Notes under the pieces: generated by a model
Database searches by the model: none
What the model saw: the letters and a program-made list of their open reading frames with translations, nothing else
Told to the model about the DNA's origin: nothing
Assembly (NCBI GenBank): GCA_002838205.1
Contig: CP017950.1
Location: 1,990,858 to 2,054,857, forward strand
Length of the DNA: 64,000 nucleotides
Direction: 5' to 3'
Source: Tenericutes bacterium MZ-XQ
GTDB lineage: Bacteria > Bacillota_I > Bacilli_A > Acholeplasmatales > Acholeplasmataceae
Shown here: piece after piece, positions 9,140-17,620 of the stretch
Layout of the letters: the number at the start of each line of letters is the position of its first letter
Position numbering within the stretch: position 1 is the first letter of the stretch
Made by a program: the position numbers and the translations under genes

Positions 9140-10300
9140 ATGATCTATATCGGTATCGATATTTCAAAGTACAAGCACGACTGTTTCATCGCCACCGAAA
9201 CAGTTGATTATCAGTTCTCATTTGAGAACAGTCAGTCCGGGTTTAAAGAACTTTTAGAGCATTTTAAACCCTATGTGAAGCAAGAAATGATAATAGGCTT
9301 AGAGGCTACAGGTCATTATGGTGAAAATCTTAAGTCATTTCTTACCCTCCATGGCTATTCGTTCATGGAGATTAATCCTTTTCTAGTGAAGAAGTTTGGA
9401 GAAGCCCATTCACTAAGAAAAACAAAGACGGATAAGAAAGATGCTCAATTGATTTCAACTTATATGAGATCTGTAGACTACAAAGCCTATCATCATCAAT
9501 CTTATCATATAAGTGCTTTAAAATCACTGACTAGGTTACGATTTAAACTCATTTCTATACGGACAAAGCACTACAATATGATGACTAAGGTCTTAGATGT
9601 CATCTTTCCTGAATATAAGCCTTTTATGCGAGAACAAGGCTATAGTGGTACATCTTTGCACATTTTAAAACGTTTTTCTTCTCCAGATAAAATCGCTAAG
9701 ATGACCGATAGTCATTTCGATAAACTTCGAAGACTATCAAAGGGTAAGTTCAATTATCCTAAGTTTGTGAAGCTGAAAGACCTCGCGAAATCAACCATTG
9801 GTGTCACTCAAGATCATCAACTCTTTAAATTAAAGACCTCAATCTCATATGTTGAGAAACTTAACACTGATATCGAAGAAACTGAGAAACAAATCACTTC
9901 TTTAATGGAACGGTATCCAACAAAGATTCAAACAATTATGGGTATTGGCATCATTTCAGCAGCTATTATTATATGTGAATACGGAGACATTCGGCTTTTC
10001 TCAAATCCCTCTGAAATGTTATCCTATGCAGGTCTAGATTCAACCATCAAACAATCTGGCACCATGTCTTCTACAGGTAAACTTGTCAAACGCGGTAGTA
10101 AATATCTACGTTCTACGCTCGTTAATATTTGCCTGATGGTTATGACTCACAACCCTGTGTTCTATGATTATTACACCAAGAAGAAACAAGAGGGGAAACA
10201 TCACCGTGTCGCACTTATTCATCTCGCCAAAAAACTGATTAGAGTGATTCATCATTTGGAAACTCATCATGAAGATTTTGATTCTTCTAAACTCAAATAA
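9140..10300 (+). CDS. IS110-family transposase (DEDD recombinase)
   Basis: A 386-residue recombinase. The N-terminal RuvC-like DEDD domain starts MIYIGIDISKYKHDCFIA and continues through GLEATGHYGENL and KTDKKDAQLIS. The C-terminal Transposase_20 domain contains MGIGIISAAIIICEYGDI, FSNPSEMLSYAGLDS and the expected Ser near SGTMSSTGKLVKRGSKYLR. AAGGAGG lies nine bases before the ATG. The frame is full length and apparently intact. Confidence 0.93.
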   Translation: MIYIGIDISKYKHDCFIATETVDYQFSFENSQSGFKELLEHFKPYVKQEMIIGLEATGHYGENLKSFLTLHGYSFMEINPFLVKKFGEAHSLRKTKTDKKDAQLISTYMRSVDYKAYHHQSYHISALKSLTRLRFKLISIRTKHYNMMTKVLDVIFPEYKPFMREQGYSGTSLHILKRFSSPDKIAKMTDSHFDKLRRLSKGKFNYPKFVKLKDLAKSTIGVTQDHQLFKLKTSISYVEKLNTDIEETEKQITSLMERYPTKIQTIMGIGIISAAIIICEYGDIRLFSNPSEMLSYAGLDSTIKQSGTMSSTGKLVKRGSKYLRSTLVNICLMVMTHNPVFYDYYTKKKQEGKHHRVALIHLAKKLIRVIHHLETHHEDFDSSKLK

Positions 10301-10352
10301 CTGATTACTTAAACTGTGGCGGTTAAGTAAAAAGTCATCTGTAATATAAGCT

Positions 10353-10385
10353 AACCTCCATATTTTATCTGCTATAGGAGGTTTT
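10353..10385 (+). terminator. Terminator-like hairpin after the IS110 transposase
   Basis: AACCTCC and ATA pair with TAT and GGAGGTT around a ten-base loop, followed by TTTTTA. It could terminate the transposase mRNA or be part of a structured end RNA of the element. Confidence 0.55.
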
Positions 10386-10435
10386 TACAGTATGTCTAAT
10401 AAAAGTACTTGACTTTTAATAGTTAGTCACCTCTA

Positions 10436-10493
10436 TTTCGATTATAATAGAAATTAATGCCGATGTCAATATATGTTTCGACTATAATCGAAA
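10436..10493 (-). promoter_or_regulatory. Consensus promoter with two palindromic operator-like boxes
   Basis: The minus strand has a perfect TTGACA (10469-10464), 17-bp spacer and perfect TATAAT (10446-10441). Two near-identical palindromic boxes, TTTCGATTATAATAGAAA (10436-10453) and TTTCGACTATAATCGAAA (10476-10493), have centres 40 bp apart. One covers the -10 and the other lies just upstream of the -35. The promoter points towards the IS110 element and, beyond it, the ATPase gene at 7690-8883. This suggests it is the original ATPase promoter, now detached by the insertion. Confidence 0.65.
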
Positions 10494-10525
10494 CAATCAA
10501 CAGAGTGGAGTGTTATTCCTATTAT

Positions 10526-10559
10526 AAAAAAAATGACCCACTTTCTACAGTGAATCATT
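10526..10559 (-). terminator. Terminator of the decarboxylase-agmatinase operon
   Basis: On the minus strand AATGATTCACT pairs with AGTGGGTCATT (11 bp including G-U pairs) and is followed by a run of eight T. It lies directly after the agmatinase stop. Confidence 0.8.
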
Positions 10560-10579
10560 ATTATTGTATGACTACTTAA

Positions 10580-11473
10580 TCAAACTCTTTTCTCTAATCC
10601 CTTTTGTAAAAGAAGCACCATTTCTCTTAATGTTTTTGCTGCTACAGCAGTTGATGCACCGCTTGGATCAAGCATCGGTGATAATTCCACAAAATCAGCT
10701 GCAACCAAATGGTTCAACTTTTCAAATTGATCAAATGCCCAAAGTAAATCTTTATACTGCATACCGCCTGGTTCTGGAGTTCCTGTACCAGGGAAGACTG
10801 CAGGATCTAAAACATCAAGGTCAATTGTGATATACACTGGAACATCCTTTAATTGTTCACAGACTTGGTCTAATCCTTCGAAATCAAATTTTCTTTGATG
10901 GATATGACCGTTTTCTTTTTTAGCCCAATCAAACTCTGGTTTTTCACCACTTCTAATCCCAAATTGGAAAATTTTTCCATCACCAACAAATTTATGTACA
11001 TGTCTCATAAAAGTCGCATGTGATAGTTCTCTTCCAAAAAAACTTTCTCTAAGATCAGTATGAGCATCTAAATGAATGATATGAAGATTAGGATATTTTT
11101 CGAAAGTAGCTTTAATCACTGGATATGATACCAAGTGTTCGCCACCAACCATCATAGGAATCTTATCATCTTCTAAAATGTCTTTAGTTGTTTGATAAAC
11201 CATATCAAGCGCATCTTCTACAGCTCCAATCGGTAAATCTAAATCTCCGATATCAGCTGTTTTAAATTCATTTAAATCTCTTTCTCTATAAGGTGAATAC
11301 CATTCAACCCCAAAAGAATCCACTCTAATCGCATTTCCTGCAAAACGTGTACCTGGTCTAAATGATGTCGTAGCGTCCATAGGAACACTAAATATTACAA
11401 CATCAGCCTCTTCGTATGTAGATTTACAACTTTGGAAAGATAAATCCACTTTTTCATATTTATTCATTGTCAT
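10580..11473 (-). CDS. speB: Agmatinase (ureohydrolase family)
   Basis: A binuclear-manganese ureohydrolase that should split agmatine to putrescine and urea. The metal ligands are in GGEHLVSYPV, HLDAHTDLRES and DLDVLDPAVFPGTGTPEPGG. The start is placed at the ATG at 11473 (297 residues), because GGAG lies just upstream inside the preceding gene; an ATG two codons later is equally possible, and the longer frame from 11536 would be unusual. It overlaps the end of the decarboxylase gene by 14 bp, so the pair is translationally coupled and forms the arginine-agmatine-putrescine route. Arginase or formiminoglutamase activity is less likely given this neighbour. Confidence 0.9.
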   Translation of the reverse strand: MTMNKYEKVDLSFQSCKSTYEEADVVIFSVPMDATTSFRPGTRFAGNAIRVDSFGVEWYSPYRERDLNEFKTADIGDLDLPIGAVEDALDMVYQTTKDILEDDKIPMMVGGEHLVSYPVIKATFEKYPNLHIIHLDAHTDLRESFFGRELSHATFMRHVHKFVGDGKIFQFGIRSGEKPEFDWAKKENGHIHQRKFDFEGLDQVCEQLKDVPVYITIDLDVLDPAVFPGTGTPEPGGMQYKDLLWAFDQFEKLNHLVAADFVELSPMLDPSGASTAVAAKTLREMVLLLQKGLEKRV

Positions 11474-12947
11474 CTTCGCTCCATTTCGTCCAATATTCTT
11501 TATCAATGACTTTAATATATCCACTTTCTGTATCACTTAAAATGACTGAACCACTTCTTTGGTAGAAATCTAAGTCATCTAAAATGTCTTGACTAATGAC
11601 CTCACCCGGAATCACAATAGGAATCCCTGGAGGATAGATCATAATTGATTCTGCTGCAATCTCATCAACAGCTTGATATAACTGTAAATATTTCTTAGGG
11701 GCATGATATGCCTCTCTTGGTCTAGTGTAAGCTTCTGGATAACTATATTTAATCTTAGGCATAATCGGTTCAAGTTCCATTGGCATGTAAGTTTCACTGA
11801 TTGCTTTTAATGATTCAACCAAAACATCTAAATCTTTTTGAGTTGTTCCAATTGATAAAACAGCTAATATTAAATGCGTTTCGGCAAGTTCTAATTGTAT
11901 TTTATATGTATCGAATAACTCTTTATACACATCAAAACCTGTGAGTCCTAAGTCAGATACTTTAACTATGATTTTAGTTTCATCATAATTATGGGCATTT
12001 CTTGAAATAAAATAAGATTTTCCTAAAGCTTTAAGTCCTGGGATTTGATTGATTTGTTCTCTTGTTTTTCTAGCCATTTCAATTAATTTAGGAATCTTAA
12101 CAGGTCCTTCAAATACCATAGATTTTCTTGCAACATCCAAACTTGCAAGTAGTAATCCTGATGGAGATGTTGATTGAATCATATTGATTGTTGATCTTAA
12201 TCTCACGTGGTCTACTCTAGGACCTTGAGCAATTAATATTGAGCTTTGAGTCAAGGAGCCAACTGTTTTATGAAGTGAACATGATGCTAAATCAGCCCCT
12301 GCTTCCATAGAACCTATAGGAAGTTTATCTGAAAAAGGAAAATGTGAGCCGTGAGCTTCATCTACAAGGACTTTCATGTCATACTCATGCGCAAGGTTCA
12401 CGATTCTTTCTAAGTCACTTGTTACACCGAAATAAGTAGGGTTAATGACAAACACACCCATGGCATCTGGATTTTCTTCGATTGCCTTTTTTACTTCTTC
12501 ATAATCCATATGATTTGCGATACCTAGTTCTTGATCGATATATGGTTTGACAAATATAGGGACAGCCCCACTTAAAATCAGAGCATTAATTGCTGATTTA
12601 TGTACATTTCTTGGTAAAATTATTTTTTCTTTGGCACGACATGTTGACATAATCATCGCTAAAATACCCATGGTTGTACCACCGGTTAAGAAATATGATT
12701 TTTCTGCGCCAAATGCATCGGCCATATATTCCGAGGCTTCTAATATGACACCACTTGGACGGTTTAAATTATCTAACCCTCTTGGTGCATTCGCATCTAA
12801 TTTAAAAACATTTTTACCAACAAAATCCATCATATCATTATCAATATGTCCGAGTTTGTGTCCCGGAACATCATGACAAATAGTATCACTTAGAGCATAT
12901 GCTTTAAGCTTCGTGAAAAACGGTGTAATATTGTGATCTTTTTTCAT
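11460..12947 (-). CDS. speA: Orn/Lys/Arg decarboxylase, probably arginine decarboxylase
   Basis: A 495-residue fold-type-I PLP decarboxylase of the Bacillus SpeA/YaaO/Cad type, without the N-terminal wing domain of enterobacterial enzymes. Visible are the PLP-contacting DEAHGSHFPFSD, the Schiff-base Lys in SCSLHKTVGSLTQSS (about residue 228) and a C-terminal decarboxylase domain with IMIYPPGIPIVIPGE. The coupled agmatinase gene makes arginine the most likely substrate; lysine or ornithine cannot be excluded from motifs alone. AAAGGTGG precedes the ATG. TTGAAA-16-TAAAAT at 12975-13002 is the likely promoter. Confidence 0.88.
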   Translation of the reverse strand: MKKDHNITPFFTKLKAYALSDTICHDVPGHKLGHIDNDMMDFVGKNVFKLDANAPRGLDNLNRPSGVILEASEYMADAFGAEKSYFLTGGTTMGILAMIMSTCRAKEKIILPRNVHKSAINALILSGAVPIFVKPYIDQELGIANHMDYEEVKKAIEENPDAMGVFVINPTYFGVTSDLERIVNLAHEYDMKVLVDEAHGSHFPFSDKLPIGSMEAGADLASCSLHKTVGSLTQSSILIAQGPRVDHVRLRSTINMIQSTSPSGLLLASLDVARKSMVFEGPVKIPKLIEMARKTREQINQIPGLKALGKSYFISRNAHNYDETKIIVKVSDLGLTGFDVYKELFDTYKIQLELAETHLILAVLSIGTTQKDLDVLVESLKAISETYMPMELEPIMPKIKYSYPEAYTRPREAYHAPKKYLQLYQAVDEIAAESIMIYPPGIPIVIPGEVISQDILDDLDFYQRSGSVILSDTESGYIKVIDKEYWTKWSEDDNE

Positions 12948-12974
12948 CTATGAACCACCTTTCGAAACATATTT

Positions 12975-13002
12975 ATTTTAACACTTTTTATGTGTTTTTC
13001 AA
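12975..13002 (-). promoter_or_regulatory. Promoter of the speA-speB pair
   Basis: TTGAAA (13002-12997), 16-bp spacer, TAAAAT (12980-12975) on the minus strand, about 28 bp before the decarboxylase ATG. Confidence 0.5.
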
Positions 13003-13036
13003 TATGAAACGTTAAAAATGTGAAAAATCATCTATC

Positions 13037-13065
13037 TTTAACACTAACATCTTATATGTTATAAT
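13037..13065 (+). promoter_or_regulatory. Promoter of the MscS-like channel gene
   Basis: TTTAAC (13037-13042), 17-bp spacer, perfect TATAAT (13060-13065), 27 bp before the chosen ATG. Confidence 0.6.
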
Positions 13066-13091
13066 GTTTATAAATGAAAGGAGTAAACAAA

Positions 13092-14135
13092 ATGAACTTA
13101 AACATATTTTTAACAACTACTCAAACCAACATATTATACACAGTGGGAATCACTCTATTTATAGCTTTTATACTGATTTTAGAACATTTTTTACTGAAAA
13201 AAGATGAACGCATTAAAGGATGGATTCTATTCATTATTTATTTGATAACATTCTTTGTTATATTAGGGTCCATACTTCTGTTATTTCAAATATGGGGATT
13301 TGATATCAAAGAATATGCAGAATCAACCATATCCAATCTAACAAGTTTGTTAACTGAAAGTATTGGAAGAATTGTTTCTAGTTTGATTATCTTATTTGTT
13401 ACATTCTTTATTATGAAGTTCAGCAAAAAAGCATTTAAAAAGATTGGTAATAAAGAAGGTCCAAATCAAAAACGCAAAAAAACAGTTGGTAAACTTTTAT
13501 CAAGTGTCACAAGATACTCTTTAGGCATTATTTCAATGATTATCATATTATCCATCTGGGGTGTTAATGTAGGTCCAGCACTTGCTGGTTTAGGTATCGC
13601 TGGATTGGTTATTGGTCTTGGAGCACAAAAATTCATCAATGACTTAATTTCTGGGTTCTTTATCATATTTGAACAACACTATGATATTGATGATGTTATT
13701 GAAGTACAAGGATTTAAAGGTGTTGTTACAGATATTGGATTAAAAACTACAAGAATAAGAAACTGGAAAGGTGACGTTAAAATCATGGCTAATGGTGATA
13801 TGACCAATTTAACGAACTATTCTAGAAACCCATCTGTTGCTGTTGTAGATTTTGGTATCGCGTATGAAGAAGATATTCAAAAAACATTTAATCTTTTAGA
13901 AGAATACTTGCCTAAATTTAAAGCAACTCAACCAGATGTCGTAGAAGACCCAATCAACTTAGGCGTAGTGTCTCTAGGTGCTTCTAGTGTTGATATTAGA
14001 GTTATGGCAAGAACAAATAACGAAAAACACTACGGTATCGAAAGAGCCCTAAGAAAATTTATAAAAGATATGTTAGATGAAAACGACGTGGAAATTCCAT
14101 TTCCACAAATCGTTGTTTCGCATAAAGAAAAATAA
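13092..14135 (+). CDS. mscS: MscS-family mechanosensitive channel
   Basis: A 347-residue small-conductance mechanosensitive channel that releases solutes on hypo-osmotic shock. It has about four transmembrane segments. The pore-lining helix is GPALAGLGIAGLVIGLGAQKFINDLISGFFI, shown by family pattern A-G-L-G-I-A...G-A-Q, followed by the beta domain starting FEQHYDIDDVIEVQGFKGVV. The start is at 13092, because AAAGGAG precedes that ATG; the upstream in-frame ATG at 13074 overlaps the Shine-Dalgarno site. It is a single gene with its own promoter and terminator. Confidence 0.92.
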   Translation: MNLNIFLTTTQTNILYTVGITLFIAFILILEHFLLKKDERIKGWILFIIYLITFFVILGSILLLFQIWGFDIKEYAESTISNLTSLLTESIGRIVSSLIILFVTFFIMKFSKKAFKKIGNKEGPNQKRKKTVGKLLSSVTRYSLGIISMIIILSIWGVNVGPALAGLGIAGLVIGLGAQKFINDLISGFFIIFEQHYDIDDVIEVQGFKGVVTDIGLKTTRIRNWKGDVKIMANGDMTNLTNYSRNPSVAVVDFGIAYEEDIQKTFNLLEEYLPKFKATQPDVVEDPINLGVVSLGASSVDIRVMARTNNEKHYGIERALRKFIKDMLDENDVEIPFPQIVVSHKEK

Positions 14136-14163
14136 TTCTTTTTCAAATGACCTAAATAAGATA

Positions 14164-14190
14164 AGAACCGCTCAAAAAAGCGGTTCTTTT
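14164..14190 (+). terminator. Bidirectional terminator between mscS and the AraC gene
   Basis: AGAACCGCT (14164-14172) pairs with AGCGGTTCT (14179-14187) around six bases. It is followed by TTTT on the plus strand, and A-rich flanks make it usable from both sides of this convergent pair. Confidence 0.85.
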
Positions 14191-15019
14191 TAATTAAATA
14201 TCTTTTTTTTACTGACAATAGGTACAAATATTGTAAACTGATGATTCTTAAAGTGTACTGGCGTTGACACATGTCCCATCGGATATTTAAGGTGATAAAA
14301 ATCATCATTATCAATGGTAGATTTTTCATATTCATGACTATGCGAGATTTTATCAAGTAGTTCTTGATAAGCTTTACTCTTCGCTTTAGAAGTATCATCA
14401 CATGTTATGGTAGCGTATAAACCACCTGGAAAATCGAACGTCTCAAATCCTCCAGAGTCTTCGTGGTCATCTAAAATATACAGCCACTCGAGTTTTTTAG
14501 TAATCTCATTATTCCACATGAAATCTTTAGGGAATAAATGATCTTTTTTATTAAATCTTTCACTCCACCAATTTTCAAATGATTTTAAACTTTTTTTCCC
14601 CGATCTTGCCATTTTCACTTTTGGTAACTCAATAATCTTAAAATCCATTTCATCAAACCTTTCTAATCTAATCTTAGGAAATACATTGATGTTTGATGAA
14701 GGTGTTTTCCTTAAAGTCACTGGTGAGATTCCGTGGAAATTCGTAAATGCTCTAGAAAAAGAAGATAGATTGTAGTATGTATACTTAGCTGCAATATCAC
14801 CGATAGCTGCTGATGTGCTAACGATAAGGTTAGCAGCTTCATACATTCTTCTATTTCTCATGTACTCAATCACTGGAATACCTATGACAAATGAAAATAG
14901 TTTTTGAAAATCAATATCTGACATATCTACATGCGAAGAAATATCCACTACTTTTAGTTCTTGTTCTAAATTGTTACGACATAGTCTATTGCCTTTTGTA
15001 AAACCGCTAAATACTTCAT
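14190..15019 (-). pseudogene. AraC-family regulator with GyrI-like effector domain, frameshifted near its start
   Basis: The long frame (14190-14948) encodes the second part of an AraC HTH (DISSHVDMSDIDFQKLFSFVIG...YNLSSFSRAFTNFHGISPVTLRK) and a C-terminal GyrI-like small-molecule-binding domain (about residues 100-252). The missing N-terminus is present upstream in another frame: an ATG at 15019 with AGGTGAT gives MKYLAVLQKAIDYVVT, then the next residues expected for an AraC helix (NLEQELKVV) appear only after restoring one base near 14967-14976. Restored length is about 276 residues, normal for the family. This is a 1-bp deletion pseudogene or a sequence error. Confidence 0.8.
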
Positions 15020-15100
15020 CTAATCACCTATCTTATGTTATCATGAAGATTATCTATTTGTTTGACTTGAAATAATATTTTTTGTATACAAATTCTTAAA

Positions 15101-15238
15101 TTAGTTTGAACATTTCTTTGCGTATGCACATCTTTCGCAATATGATTTATTCTTGTTTTTTAACATTCGATAAATCACTCTTCCAGCTAAAAATCCAACA
15201 ACAAGACAAATGATAAAATCAGCTAAAGTAAATGTCAT
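15101..15238 (-). CDS. FeoB-associated Cys-rich small membrane protein
   Basis: This gene encodes 45 residues. An N-terminal transmembrane helix (FTLADFIICLVVGFLAG) is followed by a basic stretch and a cytosolic Cys cluster C-E-R-C...K-K-C near the C-terminus. This matches the FeoB-associated Cys-rich membrane proteins found beside feoB in Firmicutes. Its ATG overlaps the feoB TGA (ATGA), so it is translationally coupled as the third feo gene. The role is thought to be in assembly or iron handling of the FeoB transporter, but it is poorly tested. Confidence 0.85.
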   Translation of the reverse strand: MTFTLADFIICLVVGFLAGRVIYRMLKNKNKSYCERCAYAKKCSN

Positions 15239-17217
15239 AATACCACCTCAAATATATGCAAAAACTGATAAACAATCGTTGCAATCACCCAAGCAATACC
15301 AGTTTGGAAAAAGACTGCTTTCCACATGCGTTTTGTTGTCCCCAGTTCTCTTCTCATTGCTCCAATAGCTCCAAAGCATGGTGCACTAAATAGGTTAAAG
15401 ACCATAAATGCATATGCTGATGCCGGTGTGAAGAAACTAAAAGCTTGGCTATTGAAAATAAATATGCCATCAGACACTTCCTCTGAATAACCAGCAATAA
15501 TAGCCATTGATGCGACTACTTGTTCTTTTGCAACCAACCCTTGCATCGCAGAAACAGTAGCTTCCCAACTTAACTCTCCTAAAAAAGGATATAAAGCCCA
15601 TGAGAAAACATTCCCTATGCTTGCAAGCATTGATTGATCAGGGGCTATACCATACTCAAAACCAAATGAAAAACTTAGTAAAAACCATACGCCAATGGAA
15701 GCTAATAATATAATTGAACCTGCTTGTTTAACAAAAGCAAGAACCTTATCTCCAACATCCTTAAACAAAAAACCAAAATGTGGAAGTTTATAATTAGGCA
15801 ATTCTAGAATAAAACTTGAAGTCTTACCCCTAAACAAGAGCTGCTTCATCATAAATGCTGATCCAATAATCACTATCACTGCAAAGAAATATAAACTCGC
15901 ACTTACAATGCCTGAATAATCTCCAAAGAAATATCCGGCAAATAAAGTAATAATTGGTAACTTAGCACTACATGGAACAAACGGTGTCAAAAGAATCGTC
16001 ATTTTTTTCTCTGTTTCATCATGAATTGTTCTTGCTGACATAATCGCTGGAACACTACAACCACTACCAATAATAAATGGTATTAATGACTTTCCAGATA
16101 ATCCTACTTTTTGAAACACCTTATCTAAGAAAAATGCAATTCTACTCATATATCCAGTAGTTTCTAAGAAAGAAATGAGCAAAAACAAGATAGTGAGTTG
16201 AGGTAAAAATGTCAAAATAGCTCCAACACCTGCTAAAATGCCATCAACAACTAAGCTTCTAGACCATTCGGATGCACCAACTTGATCCAATGTTGTTGCA
16301 ATCCATTCACTAAACATTGTGACATATTTATCAACAAAATCTACAGTTATAGAACCAAATGGCCCAGCAGCTAAATAATAGACAGTGAACATAATCAACA
16401 TAAAAATAGGAATTGCTAAATACTTGTTTAAAAAAATGCGATCAAGTTTATCAGTTATTGTCATATGCTCTTTGTTAGACTTAATTGCTTCATCTCTTAT
16501 AAACTCAATATATCGATATCTTTCATCAACAATCACTTGCTCCATATCCCTTTGATAATGAAGACTCATATTTTTAACTAACTCTTTTGAACCATTTTGG
16601 TGATACTCATCAAAGGCTTGATCTTCTTCAATTAATTTAATTGCAATATATCTTTTGTGTTTATGAGTCAGTTCTTTTTCTAAAATATTCAGGCAATCTT
16701 CCAACTGATGATCATAAATATGTTCATAGTTATTTTTTCTGTATGATTTGTTTTTTATCACTTGAATTAGATCAAAAACACCTGTTTTTTTGAGTGCAGA
16801 AATAGGAACCATGGTTGTATCCAGTTTTTCTTCTAAAAACTTATAGTCGATGTCTATTCCTCTTTGTAGAGCGATATCACTCATATTAAGTGCAACCACA
16901 ACAGGAATATCTAGTTCTAAAAGTTGAGTGGTTAAATATAAAGATCTTTCAAGATTTGTCGAATCTAAAATATTTAAAATCAAATCGATTTTCTCTTCAA
17001 ATAAATAGTTTCTAGTTATTGATTCTTCAATCGTATAAGGTGTTAGCGAATAAACACCAGGTAGATCAATAATATCAAAATCTGTTGATCTGATTCTTCC
17101 TTCTTTTTTTTCGATTGTCACTCCTGGCCAATTCCCTATTTTTTGGTTATGACCTGTTAGCAAATTGAAAAGTGTCGTTTTACCAGAGTTTTGATTCCCT
17201 AAAAGTGCTACTTTCAT
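15235..17217 (-). CDS. feoB: Ferrous iron transporter FeoB
   Basis: A 660-residue Fe2+ permease. The N-terminal G domain has G1 GNQNSGKTTLFNLLTG (residues 7-22), G3 DLPGVYSL and G4 NMSD. The membrane part carries the Gate motifs, including GSGCSVPAIMSARTI and PFVPCSAKLPIITLFAG, with their conserved Cys residues. Length is near the shorter Firmicutes forms. It overlaps feoA by four bases (ATGA) upstream and the small Cys-rich gene downstream, giving feoA-feoB-small gene as one operon. Confidence 0.95.
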   Translation of the reverse strand: MKVALLGNQNSGKTTLFNLLTGHNQKIGNWPGVTIEKKEGRIRSTDFDIIDLPGVYSLTPYTIEESITRNYLFEEKIDLILNILDSTNLERSLYLTTQLLELDIPVVVALNMSDIALQRGIDIDYKFLEEKLDTTMVPISALKKTGVFDLIQVIKNKSYRKNNYEHIYDHQLEDCLNILEKELTHKHKRYIAIKLIEEDQAFDEYHQNGSKELVKNMSLHYQRDMEQVIVDERYRYIEFIRDEAIKSNKEHMTITDKLDRIFLNKYLAIPIFMLIMFTVYYLAAGPFGSITVDFVDKYVTMFSEWIATTLDQVGASEWSRSLVVDGILAGVGAILTFLPQLTILFLLISFLETTGYMSRIAFFLDKVFQKVGLSGKSLIPFIIGSGCSVPAIMSARTIHDETEKKMTILLTPFVPCSAKLPIITLFAGYFFGDYSGIVSASLYFFAVIVIIGSAFMMKQLLFRGKTSSFILELPNYKLPHFGFLFKDVGDKVLAFVKQAGSIILLASIGVWFLLSFSFGFEYGIAPDQSMLASIGNVFSWALYPFLGELSWEATVSAMQGLVAKEQVVASMAIIAGYSEEVSDGIFIFNSQAFSFFTPASAYAFMVFNLFSAPCFGAIGAMRRELGTTKRMWKAVFFQTGIAWVIATIVYQFLHIFEVVL

Positions 17218-17480
17218 GATAAAACCTCTACATCAATCAGTTTTAAATCTTGCTTTCTTAAACATAATTCATAGCCTCTAAGTTCGATATCATATGGATC
17301 TCCAAGAGGTGCAATTCTTTTAACTTTTATTTGTACACCTTCAGTAATGCCCATGTCTAATAATCTTCTTCTTAAGGCTTTATCTATAGTGTTCAATTTA
17401 ATGACTTTAGCTTTTTGTCCAATAGATAAATCAGCCAAAACAGCTCTGTCATTTTTTTTATATTTAGGTTTTTTTGCCAT
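17214..17480 (-). CDS. feoA: Ferrous iron transport protein FeoA
   Basis: An 88-residue SH3-like cytosolic partner of FeoB. The family sequence runs from LSIGQKAKVIKLN through LRRRLLDMGITEGVQIKVKRIAPLGDPYDIELRGYELCLRKQD. The start is at 17480, preceded by GAGGAGAA; the longer frame from 17570 reads through the promoter and would add non-homologous residues. Its stop overlaps the feoB start. Confidence 0.92.
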   Translation of the reverse strand: MAKKPKYKKNDRAVLADLSIGQKAKVIKLNTIDKALRRRLLDMGITEGVQIKVKRIAPLGDPYDIELRGYELCLRKQDLKLIDVEVLS

Positions 17481-17514
17481 TAGACATTTCTCCTCATCGT
17501 TGTTATTCAGTTTC

Positions 17515-17576
17515 ATTATATTGAAAACAGTGATGAAGTCAAATATATCTATAAACATTCTAATTATCATTATAAA
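17515..17576 (-). promoter_or_regulatory. feo promoter with a candidate Fur box
   Basis: TTGACT (17542-17537), 16-bp spacer and TATAAT (17520-17515) form the promoter. Just upstream, 17557-17576 reads on the minus strand TTATAATGATAATTAGAAT, matching 14 of 19 positions of the classical Fur consensus. This suggests iron-dependent repression by a Fur-family protein. No fur gene lies in the window. Confidence 0.55.
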
Positions 17577-17583
17577 TAAGATA

Positions 17584-17611
17584 ATAAAAAAAGAAAAAGC
17601 CCTGGGGCTTT
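17584..17611 (-). terminator. Terminator of the nitroreductase gene
   Basis: AAAGCCC and GGGCTTT pair around two bases, followed on the minus strand by TTCTTTTTTTATT. Confidence 0.8.
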
Positions 17612-17620
17612 AACTGATAG

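Larger units (their letters stand above)
9011..10432 (+). mobile_element. IS110-family insertion element
   Basis: The transposase gene is bracketed by short non-coding ends. The element lies between a 9-bp direct repeat CTATTTCGA (9002-9010 and 10433-10441), with 7-bp inverted repeats just inside or at the junctions (AGGTGAC at 9010-9016, GTCACCT at 10426-10432). The total of about 1.43 kb fits the family. IS110 elements use a bridge RNA encoded in a non-coding end; about 130 nt are available upstream (9011-9139) and about 130 nt downstream (10301-10432). Which end encodes the RNA cannot be decided by eye. Exact boundaries are inferred. Confidence 0.65.
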
